Positions 13,493 to 16,002 of a DNA stretch of 16,002 bases are shown here, in pieces. Position numbers and translations under genes: made by a program. Source of the DNA: Candidatus Curtissbacteria bacterium RIFCSPLOWO2_01_FULL_41_18 (lineage in GTDB: Bacteria > Patescibacteriota > Microgenomatia > Curtissbacterales > GWA2-41-24); contig MFBQ01000007.1 of the NCBI GenBank assembly GCA_001776475.1, positions 1 to 16,002 of the forward strand, written 5' to 3'. Below the pieces are notes generated by a model. The model saw only the letters and a program-made list of their open reading frames with translations, was not told the DNA's origin and ran no database searches. How positions within the stretch are numbered: position 1 is the stretch's first letter; each line of letters begins with the position of its first letter.

Positions 13493-14692
13493 TTAAAATT
13501 GGTATTTTTCAAATATCGCACTGTTTACTTTTTCTGAAAATAGATACTTTATTCCAAGAAGATTTAGTAGTTTTAGATTTTGCCCTCTACCAAGAAATTT
13601 TTCAGGATCCAAGCTACCTAGCTCGGCAACAGATCTAACGCGCGGACCAACTTGCGTACCGCGCATTAAGGAAACGAACTGTGCATAACTTTCGATGCTT
13701 GCCGGATCATAGCCTTCCGGATAATAAATTCGGTATTGCAACGGAATGTTATTTAGCAACTTGTCGGCCGTCATAGAAAGACTCCTATGATAACCTTGGT
13801 TTTGATTAATAAATGTGAAGATTTGCGTAGGAGGAAATATGAATTTCCGCTCGACGAAAGAAAAATATTTTTGAGAAAAGAGAAAAATATTTATCAAACT
13901 TGCACAAATAATTATTTTTACCCCGAAGGACTTTAAAGTTTTAACTTGGTTCCCAGACAACAGAAGAAATGACGTTACCGTAAAAATTACAATTGGAATA
14001 ACAAGATTTCTCAGAGAGATTATGGCCAGGGAAGTTTCTTGCTTGAAGTAAGGCAAGTGAAAACCAATAATAATTAACAAGTTTGTGATAATTATTAAAT
14101 AGACAAGTGCCAGCAATATAATTAATTTTGTTAATCTTCTGTCGCTTTTTTTCAAGTAATAATCAAGCCCAAATGCTGTCAAGATCGATAAGCAAAATGT
14201 TGGTACAAAAAGAATTCTATTGGGAATCGTCGTTGAAAGAAAAGGTATTGGAAGCAGAAGTTGGAGTTTGGCGAAAAGGAAATCGAATGAAAAGAAAAGT
14301 CCGATTAAGGTGGCAAGAGCGTAAAAACGGACAATTTTATTTTTGTTTTGGGCAACTAGCGCAAAAAAGGCCAAAATTAGAGCAGCAATGCCAATAAAAA
14401 GAACTCCTTCATAATAGGAGCCGCCTTTTACCAGAATTAAATTTCTGGTCGCAGGATTGCCAAAGAAATCCGGTGCTAAGTAGGTTATCAGCTGATCCAT
14501 TGGCAAGAGAAATTTGAATAACTCTTGGGGAGAATAAATAGTCCTGGTTGAGCTTAAATAAAGTTCAAGCGACGGCAATAGTTGGAGGGCAGCAACAGTG
14601 AGGGATAAGAGCAGACTTCCTACAATCTTTATACCTGTTGGAGTTCTAAAAAACTTTTTAAGGCCGATTTTAACTATCGAATAGAAAATCAC
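13493..14692 (-). CDS. YfhO-like fragment 2 (central membrane part)
   Basis: This frame of about 400 codons has a GTG at 14692, but the open frame extends upstream to the frameshift near 14730, so the GTG is not a credible start. It holds membrane helices, a LAPDFFGNPATRN loop and the PNRILFVPTFCLSI segment that YfhO proteins keep, then the soluble part up to LLGIKYLFSEKV and the premature TAA. Confidence 0.65.
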   Translation of the reverse strand: MIFYSIVKIGLKKFFRTPTGIKIVGSLLLSLTVAALQLLPSLELYLSSTRTIYSPQELFKFLLPMDQLITYLAPDFFGNPATRNLILVKGGSYYEGVLFIGIAALILAFFALVAQNKNKIVRFYALATLIGLFFSFDFLFAKLQLLLPIPFLSTTIPNRILFVPTFCLSILTAFGLDYYLKKSDRRLTKLIILLALVYLIIITNLLIIIGFHLPYFKQETSLAIISLRNLVIPIVIFTVTSFLLLSGNQVKTLKSFGVKIIICASLINIFLFSQKYFSFVERKFIFPPTQIFTFINQNQGYHRSLSMTADKLLNNIPLQYRIYYPEGYDPASIESYAQFVSLMRGTQVGPRVRSVAELGSLDPEKFLGRGQNLKLLNLLGIKYLFSEKVNSAIFEKYQF

Positions 14693-14727
14693 CAGTACAA
14701 AGATATAGATAGAGCTCTGAATAAACC

Positions 14728-15366
14728 CTAAAATAATGAGGCTGCGAAAGTTAAAGTTAAAAAGCCCAAGTATCTCATTTTGCCTTTATCTAAATATTTG
14801 TCCACAAAAAATAAGATTAGAGGAAGCCAAATGATACCGTGAGGGAGAATTATAATTTCCTCACCCCAAGTCAACAAAAGCGGGCTAAAGCCAAATGTGA
14901 GACCGCCGAAAAAGGCTGCCAGTGTTTTTAGTTTGAGATTTTTAAGATAGGTGTAGGCGAAAAACGCACCCATGAAATAAGGTATGATCCTTAAAAAATG
15001 CCAAAAGGCAATTTGGGTAAGAAAAAGACCAAAAATGTTCAGGGGATAAAAAATAGCAGTTTGAAAATCAGCAAGATGGGCATGGCCGGAAAATATATAC
15101 GGATCCCAAAAAGGGATGTGGCCTGCTTTTAACTGCTCGAGGCTAAATCCTAAAAATGGGAAGAAAAATCTAATTTGATCCCAGCCAGTATCTTTAAAGG
15201 GCAAAATCTGGTTGTAAATAGTATAAAAAGTGACGAGAAGATGCCCATTAAGATTAACTTTTCCCAAAAAAACCGGCCAGAAAATTATAAGGGCAAAGAC
15301 AAAATAAAATAAAAAGGCAATTAGATAATCCTTGTGTTTGGCCGCAAATTTTTTAATTATTTTCAT
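14728..15366 (-). CDS. YfhO-like fragment 1 (N-terminal membrane part)
   Basis: The first 212 codons: a basic start, a membrane helix at about 14-36, a large first extracytoplasmic loop (FFPFLGFSLEQLKAGHIPFW and DPYIFSGHAHLADFQ, near 87-125) that is the conserved YfhO/GT-C-like acidic loop, and four or five further helices. Translation ends at TAG (14730-14728) within a helix, which is not a natural protein end. Confidence 0.7.
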   Translation of the reverse strand: MKIIKKFAAKHKDYLIAFLFYFVFALIIFWPVFLGKVNLNGHLLVTFYTIYNQILPFKDTGWDQIRFFFPFLGFSLEQLKAGHIPFWDPYIFSGHAHLADFQTAIFYPLNIFGLFLTQIAFWHFLRIIPYFMGAFFAYTYLKNLKLKTLAAFFGGLTFGFSPLLLTWGEEIIILPHGIIWLPLILFFVDKYLDKGKMRYLGFLTLTFAASLF

Positions 15367-15382
15367 CTGAGGACGGAGTCAT
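15353..15382 (-). other. nine-codon leaderless ORF overlapping the yfhO-like start
   Basis: The ATG at 15382 is the one placed six bases after the -10 box. It encodes MTPSSDENN and then TAA, and is out of frame with the ATG at 15366, which starts the yfhO-like gene 16 bases later. It is either a short upstream ORF or a sign of another one-base change, since removing one base would fuse it to the main frame. Confidence 0.3.
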
Positions 15383-15388
15383 GGGGAA

Positions 15389-15397
15389 ATTATATCA
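15389..15397 (-). promoter_or_regulatory. extended -10 promoter upstream of the yfhO-like gene
   Basis: The minus strand reads TGA-TATAAT-TTCCCC-ATG, nearly the same layout as the promoter at 6566-6574. It predicts a transcript starting at the ATG of the short ORF, 16 bases before the yfhO-like start. No -35 is seen. Confidence 0.6.
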
Positions 15398-15436
15398 GGA
15401 GATCTTTCCTTTTGGAGAAGCAACCATTTATTTTAG

Positions 15437-16002
15437 TTAAACGACAGTTTGATAAACTGCTAGAGTTTGAGCAGCCATTTTTTGCCAGGAGTATTTTTTG
15501 GCCTGAATTCTCCCCTTCTCTATAAGATCGGACCTCGTAGAAAGGTCTGTTAAGACTTTTTTAATTTTGAAAGCGATGTCTTTGGGATCATGAGGATTAA
15601 AATAGATGGCTGCTTCGCCGTAAACTTCTTTGAAAGTTGGAATGTCTGAACAAGCAACTGGGAGCTCGGCAGCCATGGCATTGAGGCCAGGTATACCAAA
15701 ACCTTCCGAAAGTGAAGGGAAGACATAAGCGCTGGCTTTGACAAACAATTTTGTCAACTCGCCTACTCTTATATAACCCATTAACCTGACTTTTCCTTCC
15801 AGATTTCTGGCTTTTATTTCACCATCCAGTCTTTGCCAAAATATGTCACGAGGACAAATGAGAAGCAAGTTTGTATTTGGTATTTGGTATTTTGTATAAA
15901 GTATTTTGGAAGCAGCAAGAAGTCGATTGAGATTTTTATGTGGATAGGCATTACCAACGTAAAGCAAAGTCGGTAGACGGTGAACAGTAGACGGTAAGCG
16001 GT
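15437..16002 (-). CDS. GT4-like glycosyltransferase, C-terminal part (cut by window edge)
   Basis: The donor-binding half of a GT-B glycosyltransferase; the N-terminal half lies beyond position 16002. The frame is open to the edge. LLYVGNAYPHKNLNRLL opens the domain, followed by GKVRLMGYI, the ASAYVFPSLSEGFGIPGLNAMAAELPV block, SDIPTFKEVYGEAAIYFNP and KKYSWQKMAAQT, all typical. The second glutamate of the Glu-x7-Glu motif is replaced: EGFGIPGLN has Asn, eight residues after the first Glu. Two stretches, TKYQIPNTNL and RLPSTVHRLP, are encoded by 7-bp tandem repeats and look like tolerated insertions in surface loops. It ends 70 bases before the yfhO-like gene and probably serves surface glycan synthesis. 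Confidence 0.88.
   Translation of the reverse strand, partial: RLPSTVHRLPTLLYVGNAYPHKNLNRLLAASKILYTKYQIPNTNLLLICPRDIFWQRLDGEIKARNLEGKVRLMGYIRVGELTKLFVKASAYVFPSLSEGFGIPGLNAMAAELPVACSDIPTFKEVYGEAAIYFNPHDPKDIAFKIKKVLTDLSTRSDLIEKGRIQAKKYSWQKMAAQTLAVYQTVV
15870..15904 (-). repeat. 7-bp tandem repeat inside the glycosyltransferase gene
   Basis: Plus strand units: TTTGTAT, TTGGTAT, TTGGTAT, TTTGTAT, AAAGTAT. Five units of 7 bp, two identical. They encode TKYQIPNTNL on the minus strand, in the loop where relatives usually have a shorter KYPDLK-like sequence. Confidence 0.7.
15971..16002 (-). repeat. 7-bp tandem repeat at the window edge
   Basis: Plus strand units: CGGTAGA, CGGTGAA, CAGTAGA, CGGTAAG, CGGT, continuing beyond the window. 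It has the same 7-bp period and the GGTA core as the tract at 15870, but a different remaining triplet. It encodes RLPSTVHRLP in the glycosyltransferase frame. Confidence 0.7.

Larger units (their letters stand above)
12989..15366 (-). pseudogene. YfhO-family membrane protein gene, broken by a frameshift and a stop
   Basis: Three consecutive pieces make one YfhO-type polytopic membrane protein of about 790 residues, a family linked to glycosylation of lipoteichoic acid or other surface polymers. Lesion 1, at 14728-14733: the first frame ends TTA-TTT-TAG; adding one T (run of four to five) gives SLFLGFIQSS and joins the next frame seamlessly. Lesion 2, at 13495-13493: a TAA lies between EKYQF and KVYEDTDPSGFTVFENLQV, with both sides in the same frame. 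The total length (2378) is one base short of a multiple of three, as one deletion predicts. The C-terminal YYPGWKATVDG and final membrane helix are intact. Real decay is likely; two assembly errors are the alternative. Confidence 0.85.

Noticed and set aside
14728..14740. Programmed -1 frameshift to join the first two yfhO-like pieces
   Set aside because: The TTA-TTT-TAG site is not a standard slippery heptamer and a second, unrelated stop follows downstream, so decay or error is simpler.

Overview
The window looks like a piece of a Candidate Phyla Radiation (Patescibacteria) genome, most likely Microgenomates-type. The reasons are the AT-rich DNA, every recognisable gene lying on the minus strand with short spacers or overlaps, a DUF4012 protein beside a short sugar transferase and ManC, many glycosyltransferases, small toxin-antitoxin pairs, short palindromic repeats and heptamer tandem repeats inside a coding region. 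This placement is inference from gene content; no rRNA or tRNA gene is present to anchor it.

Reading in the direction of transcription (high to low coordinates): 16002-15437 is the C-terminal part of a glycosyltransferase carrying two 7-bp tandem repeat tracts. 15366-12989 is a YfhO-type membrane protein broken by a one-base frameshift and an in-frame stop. 12868-11990 encodes a secreted coiled-coil protein and a small membrane-anchored Asp-rich protein. 11913-9322 is a P2-type Ca2+-ATPase-like pump. 9266-8383 is a worn toxin-antitoxin patch: an unidentified coding remnant, two HicB-like proteins and a HicA toxin gene with a nonsense codon. 8382-8223 is a spacer with two short palindromic repeats. 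8192-7242 is a NUDIX protein. 7133-6572 is a DUF4258 toxin / YgiT-type zinc-finger antitoxin pair. 6559-3704 holds a GT4 glycosyltransferase, ManC and a sugar-1-phosphate transferase, followed by DUF4012 (3694-1868); these probably build and attach a mannose-containing surface glycan. 1812-1 holds recO, a single-pass extracytoplasmic protein and the start of glycyl-tRNA synthetase.

The most striking shared signal is regulatory. Seven transcription-unit starts have a TATAAT-like -10 box exactly 6-7 nt before the start codon, often with an extended TGn, which predicts leaderless mRNAs. Several internal operon genes instead overlap the preceding gene, and at least one has a good Shine-Dalgarno sequence. 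A second theme is decay: the yfhO homologue, hicA and the 9084-9266 remnant are all disrupted. No stretch above about 300 bases lacks a gene or gene remnant, and I see no tRNA, rRNA, CRISPR array, insertion sequence or convincing intrinsic terminator. I see no plus-strand gene.
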